From Mugil cephalus (lineage: Eukaryota > Chordata > Actinopteri > Mugiliformes > Mugilidae), in NCBI RefSeq assembly GCF_022458985.1, contig NC_061773.1, positions 19,750,001 to 19,814,000 of the forward strand: a DNA stretch of 64,000 bases, written 5' to 3'. Below, piece by piece: positions 1 through 9,992 of this stretch. The notes beneath the pieces are model-generated. The model ran no database searches and was not told the DNA's origin. It was given only the letters and a program-made list of their open reading frames with translations. Positions within the stretch are counted from its first letter, which is position 1. Every line of letters starts with the position of its first letter. The position numbers were made by a program, and so were the translations under genes.

Positions 1-227
1 ATTCTCTGATGAGTCACAACTTCTTTTGGAGGCACAAGACCTACACAATATTAGTCAGGTGGTCAAAATATAACACCTGATCAGTGTGGTTCCTAGTCAG
101 TAGTAGTCGCTGTAGCAGCATCTAATGACAAATGAGGACAACGCAATCAGTCCAGCTTGAATCTGCACCTCATAGAGATGAATAATGTATCTACCTACCT
201 ACAAGACTGAGTATGCAACAACATAAA

Positions 228-304
228 CGAGCCAGACAGTTTTTTGATGTATGCAAATGAGATAAATGAATATTATGAGAAATCTATAGAGGATGAAAAG
301 GAGA
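228..304 (-). other. Arg-gene 3' fragment plus ectopic trailer segment
   Basis: Bases 228-235 match the last eight bases of the tRNA-Arg gene and follow the flank normal for array Arg genes. They are interrupted by about 70 bp before the complete Arg gene begins at 305. That segment closely matches the 3' trailer of the tRNA-Arg inside tmf1 (18,418-18,480) and is not seen beside other array Arg genes. Confidence 0.6.
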
Positions 305-377
305 CGAGCCAGCCAGGAGTCGAACCTAGAATCTTCTGATCCGTAGTCAGACGCGTTATCCATTGCGCCACTGGCCC
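305..377 (-). tRNA. tRNA-Arg(ACG), array copy A
   Basis: This 73-nt gene folds as a full cloverleaf. Anticodon ACG (wobble A, expected to become inosine) reads CGU, CGC and CGA. Acceptor, D, anticodon and T stems are intact; the T stem has one U-G pair. The A box and a GGTTCGACTCC B box are present. A pol III T4 terminator (AAAA at 297-300 on the + strand) lies five bases past the 3' end. Confidence 0.96.
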
Positions 378-622
378 GACAGAACACGATCCACACAAAA
401 GACAACCAGAGCCCATATATTTCACACTGACATTCCTGGTCAGCCCTACGTCCTCCTTACTTTTGTAGTGTTTTGAGAAGGAGCTGCATGTTTATCACTT
501 CCTTCAAAAGAAACAGCCATGAGATACAATAAGTAAAACATATATTCAAACATATTCAACTACCTTTAGTCATCTAACATAGATGAGTGTGACACTATGT
601 GCTCACACACCTGCAGGACAAG

Positions 623-694
623 TCCCTGGTGGTCTAGTGGCTAGGATTCGGCGCTCTCACCGCCGCGGCCCGGGTTCGATTCCCGGTCAGGGAA
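623..694 (+). tRNA. tRNA-Glu(CTC), copy 1
   Basis: This 72-nt cloverleaf has anticodon CTC, a seven-pair acceptor stem, a TGGTCTAGTGG A box and a GGTTCGATTCC B box. It appears identical to the vertebrate consensus apart from one D-loop C/T. A TTTT terminator lies at 705-708. Its 5' end faces tRNA-Arg copy A across 245 bp. Confidence 0.97.
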
Positions 695-1269
695 CTTCAC
701 CAACTTTTAGTGACGCAACAACTACATTGACCTTAAACTCAACCAACTTCTGAAAGTATCACTAAGCCTCTTAAAGCTCTTGGGTACACATCTAAACAGA
801 TCAGGTGAAATCACATTTGTGAAACTGCAAATAGAGCTGCAATGACTTGTCAAACCAGTCAAAATGTGTCTGAAATCAAGTGGTTAGGAATTGTTCTCAT
901 GAGTGAATCCTTCTCATAGAGGGGGACACATGTAAGAAGCTCTGAGGCCACTCCAACCTCAGAGCAAAGGACAGAATATCGGTGGTCAAAATGTAACACC
1001 AGTAGTAGTCGCTGTAGCAATACCTAATGACAAATGAGGACAACGCTACCAGTCCAGTTTGAGGACAGACATAGAATAGATCAAGCCATAAGCCAACACC
1101 CAAGAACTGATGTAAAATTCAAAGAATATGCGATAACCTGCTAGATTAAGTGTATATATTAGGAGCAAGATAACTCTGTTTTAATCTACACCTCATAGAT
1201 ACTTAACTCATAGAGATGAATCAAGTATCTGTCCATCTCCCTACAAGGCCAAATACGCAACAATATGAT

Positions 1270-1342
1270 CGAGCCAGCCAGGAGTTGAACCTAGAATCTT
1301 CTGATCCGTAGTCAGACGCGTTATCCATTGCGCCACTGGCCC
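1270..1342 (-). tRNA. tRNA-Arg(ACG), array copy B
   Basis: Complete 73-nt cloverleaf with anticodon ACG. It differs from copy A at one T-loop base (G57 to A, still a purine, as the B-box consensus allows). No run of four T follows the gene within about 60 bases on its sense strand, unlike copy A. Confidence 0.93.
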
Positions 1343-1743
1343 GACAGGACCCAGCTTAAATAAAAGACAACCAGGGCCCATAGATTTCACACCTATCACA
1401 CAGTCATGATCGACAAAAAAAAAGTGTGCCATATCGCAATACAAGCTGTATATAAACAGTCGCACATGCATTTCCCAATCTGTGCAATTTCTCAAACATG
1501 GCGTAGGGCTAAATCACCTATGTGCTTCCATTAACAATCATGTAACGCATTTGATTTGTGTGACTGAAAAAATGGACAAAACTCAAATGGGAGTAGACCA
1601 ACACTTTGCTCTTTTTTTGAACTGCTTGAAGCTCTGGATCTTCTACAATGACACAGTCAGACAGGCTGTCTAGTGACAAAATCAGAACGGGACAGGCAGG
1701 TACATCAGCGCCATTGTGTAAATAAGTGGGTCGACGTGGCATT

Positions 1744-1847
1744 CCTGTTCACATCGAAGCCAAGCCGAGCCGGTTAAATCCCGGGTCGATTGCCGGGTCA
1801 TTCGATGCGGTTCGACCCAGGTTTTCCGTTCCGATGTGAAAGGGGCT
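1744..1847. mobile_element. Small MITE with inverted ends, copy 1
   Basis: The ends are inverted versions of each other (TTCACATCG near the left, CGATGTGAA near the right). The interior has nested inverted motifs around CCCGGGTCGATTGCCGGGTC and a short CGAGC tract. There is no coding capacity. Copies recur at 5,289 and 8,856. The superfamily was not determined. Confidence 0.6.
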
Positions 1848-1859
1848 TAAGAGACTGGA

Positions 1860-2355
1860 CAGACTGGTTAAGACGGCTGGTTCTCTGATTGGCAGGAAGC
1901 TGGACTCACTTTGGACTATTGTTGAGAGATGCACATGCAACACAATCCAGTTCAACTTGGACAACATCAGGCACCCCTCTTCATGATATCCTGGAGGGGC
2001 AGAGAAGCAGAATAGTGGGAGGCTTCTCTCACTACGCTGCAGTCCTGAGAGGTTCAGGACGTCCTTTGTCCCCACAGCCACCAGAGTGTACAACACCACA
2101 GTTTAAATGTTAAAATGCTCTCTTGTAAAATGTAAAGATGTCCAGTCAACTGTACATAGTTTTGCACAGACATACATGTTAACACAGTCTTATGCATATT
2201 ACCAGTCTTCCTTTTCCTTTTCCTCTTACTGCTGCTATTATTTATGTTGATTTTGCTGGTGTGTTTTGTTGATGTCTGTGTATGTTTGTGTACAAGCTAC
2301 CAGACACTTGAATTTCCCCCAGGGGATGAATGAAGTGTTTTCTAGTCTATTCTGT
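1860..2355 (+). mobile_element. LINE 3' end (non-LTR retrotransposon relic), copy 1
   Basis: The + strand carries the end of a reverse-transcriptase ORF2. In the sister copies the frame reads a GTPLHDIL block, then GRLLSLRCSPERFRTSF and VPTATRVYN, resembling the C-terminal tail of Rex1/L2-like fish LINEs. A 3' UTR ending in a CCCCCAGGGGATGAATGAAG-type tail follows. This copy has lost frame within the tail and is 5'-truncated. The family assignment is from memory. Confidence 0.7.
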
Positions 2356-2469
2356 TCTCTATTTGTCTGAAACCGGGTGGTTAGGAGTTGGTAGCGAATT
2401 AGTGAAACCTATGCATTTATTTGCATGTCATGCACTGGAAAAACTGAGCTCAAAAAACTGCAGGAGAAG

Positions 2470-2541
2470 TCCCTGGTGGTCTAGTGGCTAGGATTCGGCG
2501 CTCTCACCGCCGCGGCCCGGGTTCGATTCCCGGTCAGGGAA
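2470..2541 (+). tRNA. tRNA-Glu(CTC), copy 2
   Basis: Intact 72-nt gene matching copy 1 in sequence. It lies directly downstream of the LINE tail and is followed by a TTTTT terminator at about 2,551. Confidence 0.97.
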
Positions 2542-2602
2542 CTACACCAGCTTTTTGTGATACAAGTCTGTGAAGGTTCTCAGTCATCCAGGTCATGGTA
2601 AT

Positions 2603-3010
2603 CCAAAAAAACGTTGAATAAGGTCAGCTGGACTCGTAGAATTTCTTGAAGACGTTTCCTCACTCATCCAAGTTTTGACTTCTGTCCCCAAGAAGTTTCA
2701 ACAACATTCACACTTTGAGCCTCCAAGCTCCCATTGACAATAGCCTCGTTAGAGCTCTATTCATAGGGTAAGTTAGCCTAGGCACACAGCTCCCCATTCA
2801 AGGACAGGTAAGTACCAGCCATTATGGTAATTAGTGACCCCAGTTTCTGGTCAAGCAAGTTTCGGGTGGGTGTTACCCACAGAGTTTATTCCTATTTAAA
2901 CCTCAATTTCCAAACTAGTTTATCAGAACTGAAGAAGCTACTCGGATGAGTGGCGAAACGTCTTCAAGAAATTCTCCAAGTCCAGCTGACCTTATTCAAC
3001 GCTTTTTTGG
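2603..3010. mobile_element. Fold-back element with long terminal inverted repeats, copy 1
   Basis: The left end, from CCAAAAAAACGTTGAATAAG, and the reverse complement of the right end match for about 60-70 bp, including GGTCAGCTGGACT and TTTCTTGAAGACGTTTC motifs. This gives a 408-bp hairpin-like element with no open frame of note. Copy 2 lies at 6,158-6,565. A diverged relative lies near 41,750-41,910. Confidence 0.75.
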
Positions 3011-3342
3011 AGTGACACAACAACTACATCTACCTTAAACTCAACCTATTTTTGAAAGTATCACTAAGCCTCTTAAAGCACTTGGGTACACATTTAAACA
3101 GATCATATGAAATCACATTTGTGACACTGCAAATAGAGCTGCAATGACTGATGTCAAAAAAGTCAAAATGTGTCTGAAATCGAGTGGTTAGGAATTGTTC
3201 TCATCTTCTCATCTCACCCTAGTCAGTAGTAGTTGCTGTAGCAGCATCTAATGACAAATGAGGACAACGCAACTAGTCCACACAACCCACCTACCCTTCC
3301 CTACACTACCTAACTACAAGACCTAGTACACAACCAAATCAA

Positions 3343-3350
3343 CGAGCCAA
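3343..3350 (-). pseudogene. tRNA-Arg remnant cut by a MITE fragment
   Basis: The flank before this point resembles the normal 3' flank of array Arg genes, and CGAGCCA of the tRNA 3' end follows. MITE-like sequence then starts at about 3,351. Past the MITE (from about 3,641) the sequence resumes in the spacer normally found about 80-90 bp beyond an Arg gene. I infer an Arg gene lost by insertion plus deletion. Confidence 0.5.
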
Positions 3351-3640
3351 TACCGGCATTTCAAACAATAGTGTATCGTAATGTGTGGCTACTTCTGGTG
3401 CAAATAATATGCTGCTATCCCTGAGACGACTACAGGCTCTGTTTACCTTTCTCTTCTTCTGCGACCGGCCTCCTTGGATGTTTTTGTTCCGGGGTCACAC
3501 GCCAGCGCAGTGGTTTTGGAGCATGCGCACACGCATTATTGTGTTAGTTGTCCGATTAACATGCACTTAAGTTCTCCAGTTATAGTCCGATTAAGGCAAT
3601 AATTTGTTTGTTTTTTCTCACATGCATGTAAATGTACTGA
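3351..3640. mobile_element. Fragment of a MITE (full relative at 50,321-50,856)
   Basis: It matches the right-hand half of the inverted-repeat element at 50,321-50,856 over blocks such as the GGTCACACGCCAGCGCAG region and the GCATGTAAA-type terminus. The left half is absent. The match is clear by eye though diverged. Confidence 0.65.
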
Positions 3641-3772
3641 GTGTTTTATGAAGGAGCTACATGTTTATCACTGCCTTGCCACAGCAATGACATACAATAA
3701 GTAAATAACCACACTCAACTACCTTTAGTTATGTAACATCGATCAGTAACATCCGACATCCCTGAAGACAAG

Positions 3773-3844
3773 TCCCTGGTGGTCTAGTGGTTAGGATTCG
3801 GTGCTCTCACCGCCGCGGCCCGGGTTCGATTCCCGGTCAGGGAA
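3773..3844 (+). tRNA. tRNA-Glu(CTC), copy 3
   Basis: Intact 72-nt gene. It differs from the other copies by a T in the anticodon stem (GTGCTCTCAC in place of GCGCTCTCAC). This turns one C-G pair into U-G, so the stem still forms. A TTTT terminator follows. Confidence 0.95.
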
Positions 3845-4089
3845 CTACACCAACTTTTAGTGACACAACAACTACACTGACCTTAAACTCAACCAACTTT
3901 TTGAATGTATCACTAAGCCTCTTAAAGCACTTGGGTCACTTTTAAACAGATCAGATGAAATCACATTTGAGCCAACACCCAAAAACTGATGGAAAAGATG
4001 GATAATTCAATTAATATGAGATAAACTGCTACAGTAAGTGCATATTATGAGCAAGACCACGCCATTATAATATACAAGACTCAGTGCAA

Positions 4090-4162
4090 AATAGGATACA
4101 GGAGTCAAACGTAGAATCTTCTGATCCGTAGTCAGACGCGTTATCCATTGCGCCACTGGCCC
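4090..4162 (-). pseudogene. tRNA-Arg(ACG) pseudogene, copy C
   Basis: The 5' three-quarters match intact Arg genes. The 3' acceptor strand is replaced by unrelated bases, the T stem has two mismatches, and the conserved C56 of the T loop and B box is changed to T. It can neither form an acceptor stem nor bind TFIIIC well. Confidence 0.9.
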
Positions 4163-4394
4163 AACAGAATACAAGCCACACAAAAGACAACCAGGGCCCA
4201 TATATTTCACACTGACATTCCTGGTCAGCCCTACTTCCTCCTTACTTTTGTAGTGTTTTGGGAAGGAGCTGCATGTTTATCACTTCCTTCAAAAGAAACA
4301 GCCATGAGATACAATAAGTAAAGCACACTCAACTACCTTTAGTCATCTAAGATAGATCAGCGAGACAGGATGTGCTGAGGCACCTGCAGACAAG

Positions 4395-4466
4395 TCCCTG
4401 GTGGTCTAGTGGCTAGGATTCGGCGCTCTCACCGCCGCGGCCCGGGTTCGATTCCCGGTCAGGGAA
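4395..4466 (+). tRNA. tRNA-Glu(CTC), copy 4
   Basis: Intact 72-nt cloverleaf with anticodon CTC and a downstream TTTT terminator. It is the partner of the decayed Arg copy C across a 232-bp spacer. Confidence 0.97.
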
Positions 4467-4814
4467 CTACACCAACTTTTAGTGACACAACAACTACACT
4501 GACCTTAAACTCTAAAACCAGAATAACCGGAATGTCAGTAGTCAAAATGTAACACCAGTAGTAGTCGCTGTAGCGGCACCTGAGGACAACGCTACCAGTC
4601 CAGTTTGAGGACAGACATAGAATAGATCAAGCCATAAGCCAACACCCAAGAGCTTATGTAAAATTCAAACAATATGCGATAACCTGCTAGATTAAGTGTA
4701 TATATTAGATAACTTGGTTAATCTACAAACTCTGTTTAATCTAATACTTAACTCATAGAGATGAATCAATTATCTGTCCATCTCCCTACAAGGCCAAATA
4801 CACAACAATATGAT

Positions 4815-4887
4815 CGAGCCAGCCAGGAGTCGAACCTAGAATCTTCTGATCCGTAGTCAGACGCGTTATCCATTGCGCCACTGGCCC
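4815..4887 (-). tRNA. tRNA-Arg(ACG), array copy D
   Basis: Intact 73-nt cloverleaf with anticodon ACG and a normal B box. Like copies B and F, it has no proximal T4 run downstream on its sense strand. Confidence 0.95.
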
Positions 4888-5288
4888 GACAGCACGTAGA
4901 CTAAACAAAAGACAACCAGGGCCCATAGATTTCACACCTATCAAACAGTCATGATCGACAAAAAAAAAGTGTGCCATATCGCAATACAAGCTGTATATAA
5001 ACAGTCACACATGCATTTCCCAATCTGTGCAATTTCTCAAAGACGATGTAGGGCTAATTCACCTATGTGCTTCCATTAACGATCATGTAACACATTTGAT
5101 TTGTGTGACTGAAAAAATGGACAAAAATCAAATGGGAGTAGACCAACACTTTGCTCTTTTTTTGAACTGCTTGAAGCTCTGGATCTTCTACAATGACACA
5201 GTCAGACATCTTGTCGAGTGACAAAATCAGAACGGGACAGGCAGGTACATCAAGGCCATTGTGTAAATAAGTGGGTCGACGTGGCATT

Positions 5289-5400
5289 CCTGTTCACATC
5301 GAAGCCGAGCCGAGCCGAGCCGAGCCGGTTAAATCCCGGGTCGATTGCCGGGTCATTCGATGCGGGTCGACCCAGGTTTTCCGTCCGATGTGAAAGGGGC
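5289..5400. mobile_element. Small MITE with inverted ends, copy 2
   Basis: Same element as at 1,744, with an expanded CGAGC pentanucleotide tract (about four units against two). Confidence 0.6.
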
Positions 5401-5912
5401 TTAAGAGACTGGACAGACTGGTTAAGACGGCTGGTTCTCTGATTGGCAGGAAGCTGGACTCACTTTGGACTATTGTTGAGAGATGCACATGCAACACAAT
5501 CCAGTTCAACTTGGACAACATCAGGCACCCCTCTTCATGATATCCTGGAGGGGCAGAGAAGCAGCAATAGTGGGAGGCTTCTCTCACTACGCTGCAGTCC
5601 TGAGAGGTTCAGGACGTCCTTTGTCCCCACAGCCACCAGAGTGTACAACACCACAGTTTAAATGTTAAAATGCTCTCTTGTAAAATGTAAAGATGTCCAG
5701 TCAACTGTACATAGTTTTGCACAGACATACATGTTAACACAGTCTTATGCATATTACCAGTCTTCCTTTTCCTTTTCCTCTTACTGCTGCTATTATTTAT
5801 GTTGATTTTGCTGGTGTGTTTTGTTGATGTCTGTGTATGTTTGTGTACAAGCTACCAGACACTTGAATTTCCCCCAGGGGATGAATGAAGTGTTTTCTAG
5901 TCTATTCTGTTC
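5401..5912 (+). mobile_element. LINE 3' end relic, copy 2
   Basis: As at 1,860. Here the ORF2 C-terminal frame stays open from about 5,443 to 5,661 and ends at a stop before the 3' UTR. The tail motif lies at about 5,866-5,911. Confidence 0.7.
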
Positions 5913-6024
5913 TCTATTTGTCTGAAACCGGGTGGTTAGGAGTTGGTAGCGAATTAGTGAAACCTATGCATTTATTTGCATGTCATGCACTGGAAAAACT
6001 GAGCTCAAAAAACTGCAGGAGAAG

Positions 6025-6096
6025 TCCCTGGTGGTCTAGTGGCTAGGATTCGGCGCTCTCACCGCCGCGGCCCGGGTTCGATTCCCGGTCAGGGAA
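6025..6096 (+). tRNA. tRNA-Glu(CTC), copy 5
   Basis: Intact 72-nt gene, the counterpart of copy 2 at an offset of 3,555 bp. It is followed by a TTTTT terminator. Confidence 0.97.
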
Positions 6097-6157
6097 CTAC
6101 ACCAGCTTTTTGTGATACAAGTCTGTGAAGGTTCTCAGTCATCCAGGTCATGGTAAT

Positions 6158-6565
6158 CCAAAAAAACGTTGAATAAGGTCAGCTGGACTCGTAGAATTTC
6201 TTGAAGACGTTTCCTCACTCATCCAAGTTTTGACTTCTGTCCCCAAGAAGTTTCAACAACATTCACACTTTGAGCCTCCAAGCTCCCATTGACAATAGCC
6301 TCGTTAGAGCTCTATTCATAGGGTAAGTTAGCCTAGGCACACAGCTCCCCATTCAAGGACAGGTAAGTACCAGCCATTATGGTAATTAGTGACCCCAGTT
6401 TCTGGTCAAGCAAGTTTCGGGTGGGTGTTACCCACAGAGTTTATTCCTATTTAAACCTCAATTTCCAAACTAGTTTATCAGAACTGAAGAAGCTACTCGG
6501 ATGAGTGGCGAAACGTCTTCAAGAAATTCTCCAAGTCCAGCTGACCTTATTCAACGCTTTTTTGG
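6158..6565. mobile_element. Fold-back element, copy 2
   Basis: Counterpart of 2,603-3,010 in the second tandem unit, 408 bp, with the same long inverted ends. Confidence 0.75.
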
Positions 6566-6905
6566 AGTGACACAACAACTACATCTACCTTAAACTCAAC
6601 CTATTTTTGAAAGTATCACTAAGCCTCTTAAAGCACTTGGGTACACATTTAAACAGATCATATGAAATCACATTTGTGACACTGCAAATAGAGCTGCAAT
6701 GACTGATGTCAAAAAAGTCAAAATGTGTCTGAAATCGAGTGGTTAGGAATTGTTCTCATCTTCTCATCTCACCCTAGTCAGTAGTAGTTGCTGTAGCAGC
6801 ATCTAATGACAAATGAGGACAACGCAACTAGTCCACACAACCCACCTACCCTTCCCTACACTACCTAACTACAAGACCTAGTACACAACCAAATCAACGA
6901 GCCAA

Positions 6906-7197
6906 TACCGGCATTTCAAACAATAGTGTATCGTAATGTGTGAGCTACTTCTGGTGCAAATAATATGCTGCTATCCCTGAGACGACTACAGGCTCTGTTT
7001 ACCTTTCTCTTCTTCTGCGACCGGCCTCCTTGGATGTTTTTGTTCCGGGGTCACACGCCAGCGCAGTGGTTTTGGAGCATGCGCACACGCATTATTGTGT
7101 TAGTTGTCCGATTAACATGCACTTAAGTTCTCCAGTTATAGTCCGATTAAGGCAATAATTTGTTTGTTTTTTCTCACATGCATGTAAATGTACTGAG
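6906..7197. mobile_element. MITE fragment, copy 2
   Basis: Counterpart of 3,351-3,640. The short tRNA-Arg 3' remnant again sits just before it at about 6,898-6,905. Confidence 0.65.
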
Positions 7198-7328
7198 TGT
7201 TTTATGAAGGAGCTACATGTTTATCACTGCCTTGCCACAGCAATGACATACAATAAGTAAATAACCATACTCAACTACCTTTAGTTATGTAACATCGATC
7301 AGTAACATCCGACATCCCTGAAGACAAG

Positions 7329-7400
7329 TCCCTGGTGGTCTAGTGGCTAGGATTCGGCGCTCTCACCGCCGCGGCCCGGGTTCGATTCCCGGTCAGGGAA
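7329..7400 (+). tRNA. tRNA-Glu(CTC), copy 6
   Basis: Intact 72-nt gene in the position of copy 3, but with the standard anticodon-stem C-G pair. A TTTT terminator follows. Confidence 0.97.
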
Positions 7401-7645
7401 CTACACCAACTTTTAGTGACACAACAACTACACTGACCTTAAACTCAACCAACTTTTTGAATGTATCACTAAGCCTCTTAAAGCACTTGGGTCACTTTTA
7501 AACAGATCAGATGAAATCACATTTGAGCCAACACCCAAAAACTGATGGAAAAGATGGATAATTCAATTAATATGAGATAAACTGCTACAGTAAGTGCATA
7601 TTATGAGCAAGACCACGCCATTATAATATACAAGACTCAGTGCAA

Positions 7646-7718
7646 AATAGGATACAGGAGTCAAACGTAGAATCTTCTGATCCGTAGTCAGACGCGTTAT
7701 CCATTGCGCCACTGGCCC
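7646..7718 (-). pseudogene. tRNA-Arg(ACG) pseudogene, copy E
   Basis: It carries the same acceptor, T-stem and T-loop lesions as copy C, so it was duplicated after it had decayed. Confidence 0.9.
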
Positions 7719-7950
7719 AACAGAATACAAGCCACACAAAAGACAACCAGGGCCCATATATTTCACACTGACATTCCTGGTCAGCCCTACTTCCTTCTTA
7801 CTTTTGTAGTGTTTTGAGAAGGAGCTGCATGTTTATCACTTCCTTCAAAAGAAACAGCCATGAGATACAATAAGTAAAGCACACTCAACTACCTTTAGTC
7901 ATCTAAGATAGATCAGCGAGACAGGATGTGCTGAGGCACCTGCAGACAAG

Positions 7951-8022
7951 TCCCTGGTGGTCTAGTGGTTAGGATTCGGCGCTCTCACCGCCGCGGCCCG
8001 GGTTCGATTCCCGGTCAGGGAA
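7951..8022 (+). tRNA. tRNA-Glu(CTC), copy 7
   Basis: Intact 72-nt gene that appears to match the usual vertebrate consensus throughout (T in the D-loop). A TTTT terminator follows. Confidence 0.97.
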
Positions 8023-8381
8023 CTACACCAACTTTTAGTGACACAACAACTACACTGACCTTAAACTCTAAAACCAGAATAACCGGAATGTCAGTAGTCA
8101 AAATGTAACACCAGTAGTAGTCGCTGTAGCGGCACCTGAGGACAAATGGGGACAACGCTACCAGTCCAGTTTGAGGACAGACATAGAATAGATCAAGCCA
8201 TAAGCCAACACCCAAGAACTGATGTAAAATTCAAACAATATGCGATAACCTGCTAGATTAAGTGTATATATTAGGAGCAAGATAACTCTGTTTTAATCTA
8301 CACCTCATAGATACTTAACTCATAGAGATGAATCAAGTATCTGTCCATCTCCCTACAAGGCCAAATACACAACAATATGAT

Positions 8382-8454
8382 CGAGCCAGCCAGGAGTCGA
8401 ACCTAGAATCTTCTGATCCGTAGTCAGACGCGTTATCCATTGCGCCACTGGCCC
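8382..8454 (-). tRNA. tRNA-Arg(ACG), array copy F
   Basis: Intact 73-nt cloverleaf with anticodon ACG. No T4 run is seen close downstream on its sense strand. Confidence 0.95.
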
Positions 8455-8855
8455 GACAGCACGTAGACTAAACAAAAGACAACCAGGGCCCATAGATTTC
8501 ACACCTATCAAACAGTCATGATCGAGAAAAAAAAAGTGTGCCATATCGCAATACAAGCTGTATATAAACAGTCACACATGCATTTCCCAATCTGTGCAAT
8601 TTCTCAAAGACGATGTAGGGCTAATTCACCTATGTGCTTCCATTAACGATCATGTAACACATTTGATTTGTGTGACTGAAAAAATGGACAAAACTCAAAT
8701 GGGAGTAGACCAACACTTTGCTCTTTTTTTGAACTGCTTGAAGCTCTGGATCTTCTACAATGACACAGTCAGACATCTTGTCGAGTGACAAAATCAGAAC
8801 GGGACAGGCAGGTACATCAAGGCCATTGTGTAAATAAGTGGGTCGACGTGGCATT

Positions 8856-8972
8856 CCTGTTCACATCGAAGTCGAGCCGAGCCGAGCCGAGCCGAGCTGG
8901 TTAAATCCCGGGTCAATTGCCGGGTCATTCGATGCGGGTTGACCCAGGTTTTTCGTCCGATGTGAAAGGGGC
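8856..8972. mobile_element. Small MITE with inverted ends, copy 3
   Basis: Third copy of the element at 1,744, with the longest CGAGC tract of the three. Confidence 0.6.
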
Positions 8973-9487
8973 TTAAGAGACTGGACGGACTGGTTAAGAC
9001 GGCTGGTTCTCTGATTGGCAGGAAGCTGGACTCACTTTGGACTATTGTTGAGAGATGCACATGCAACACAATCCAGTTCAACTTGGACAACATCAGGCAC
9101 CCTTCTTCATGATATCCTGGAGGGGCAGAGAAGCAGCAATGGTGGGAGGCTTCTCTCACTACGCTGCAGTCCTGAGAGGTTCAGGACGTCCTTTGTCCCC
9201 ACAGCCACCAGAATGTACAACACCACAGTTTAAATGTTAAAATGCTCTCTTGTAAAATGTAAAGATGTCCAGTCAACTGTACATAGTTTTGCACAGACAT
9301 ACATGTTAACACAGTCTTATGCATATTACCAGTCTTCCTTTTCCTTTTCCTCTTACTGCTGCTATTATTTATGTTGATTTTGCTGGTGTGTTTTGTTGAT
9401 GTCTGTGTATGTTTGTGTACAAGCTACCAGACACTTAAATTTCCCCCAGGGGATGAATGAAGTGTTTTCTAGTCTATTCTGTTCTAT
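8973..9487 (+). mobile_element. LINE 3' end relic, copy 3
   Basis: Third copy of the LINE tail. The ORF2 C-terminal frame is open at about 9,015-9,233, and the 3' tail motif lies at about 9,435-9,486. Confidence 0.7.
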
Positions 9488-9593
9488 GTGTCTGAAACCA
9501 AGTGGTTAGGAGTTGTTAGCGAATTAGTGAAACCTATGCACGTATTTGCATGTCATGCACTGGAAAAACTGAGCTCAAAACACTGTAAGCAAG

Positions 9594-9665
9594 TCCCTGG
9601 TGGTCTAGTGGCTAGGATTCGGCGCTCTCACCGCCGCGGCCCGGGTTCGATTCCCGGTCAGGGAA
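9594..9665 (+). tRNA. tRNA-Glu(CTC), copy 8 (hybrid flanks)
   Basis: Intact 72-nt gene. Its upstream flank is of the copy 2/5 type, but its downstream flank is of the copy 3/6 type. The deletion junction of the third tandem unit therefore lies within the tRNA gene itself. A TTTT terminator follows. Confidence 0.96.
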
Positions 9666-9992
9666 CTACACTACCTTTTAGTGACACAACAACTACATTG
9701 TCTTTAAACTCAATTAATTTTTTGAATGTATCACTAAGCCTCTTAAAGCACTTGGGTCACTTTTAAACAGATCAGATGAAATCACATTTGAGCCAACACC
9801 CAAAAACCCGACCGGCACAACGCTGCAGTTGGACTTTTATTGGAGAACCATTTAAACCGTCACATGAATCGACACAGATGATGTGGTGCTGATGGAAAAG
9901 ATGGATAATTCAATTAATATGAGATAAACTGCTACAGTAAGTGCATATTATGAGCAAGACCACGCCATTATAATATACAAGACTCAGTGCAC

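Larger units (their letters stand above)
1270..4814. repeat. Higher-order tandem unit, copy 1 (3,545 bp)
   Basis: The unit is measured from one intact tRNA-Arg to the next. It holds, in order: Arg(-), a MITE, a LINE tail, Glu, a fold-back element, a MITE fragment, Glu, decayed Arg, Glu. Copy 2 has the same order, and long stretches such as 2,340-3,380 versus 5,895-6,935 look essentially identical by eye. That implies recent duplication or ongoing homogenisation. Confidence 0.9.
4815..8381. repeat. Higher-order tandem unit, copy 2 (3,567 bp)
   Basis: Same gene and element order as copy 1. Corresponding features are offset by 3,545-3,556 bp. Small differences include one extra base near 6,941, a C/T change in the D-loop of one Glu gene, and a longer CGAGC tract near 5,300. 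Confidence 0.9.

Noticed and set aside
1482..1742. Recurrent short frames near 1,482, 5,027 and 8,594
   Set aside because: They recur only because the tandem unit is repeated; the sequence belongs to repeat-derived spacer, not a small-protein family.
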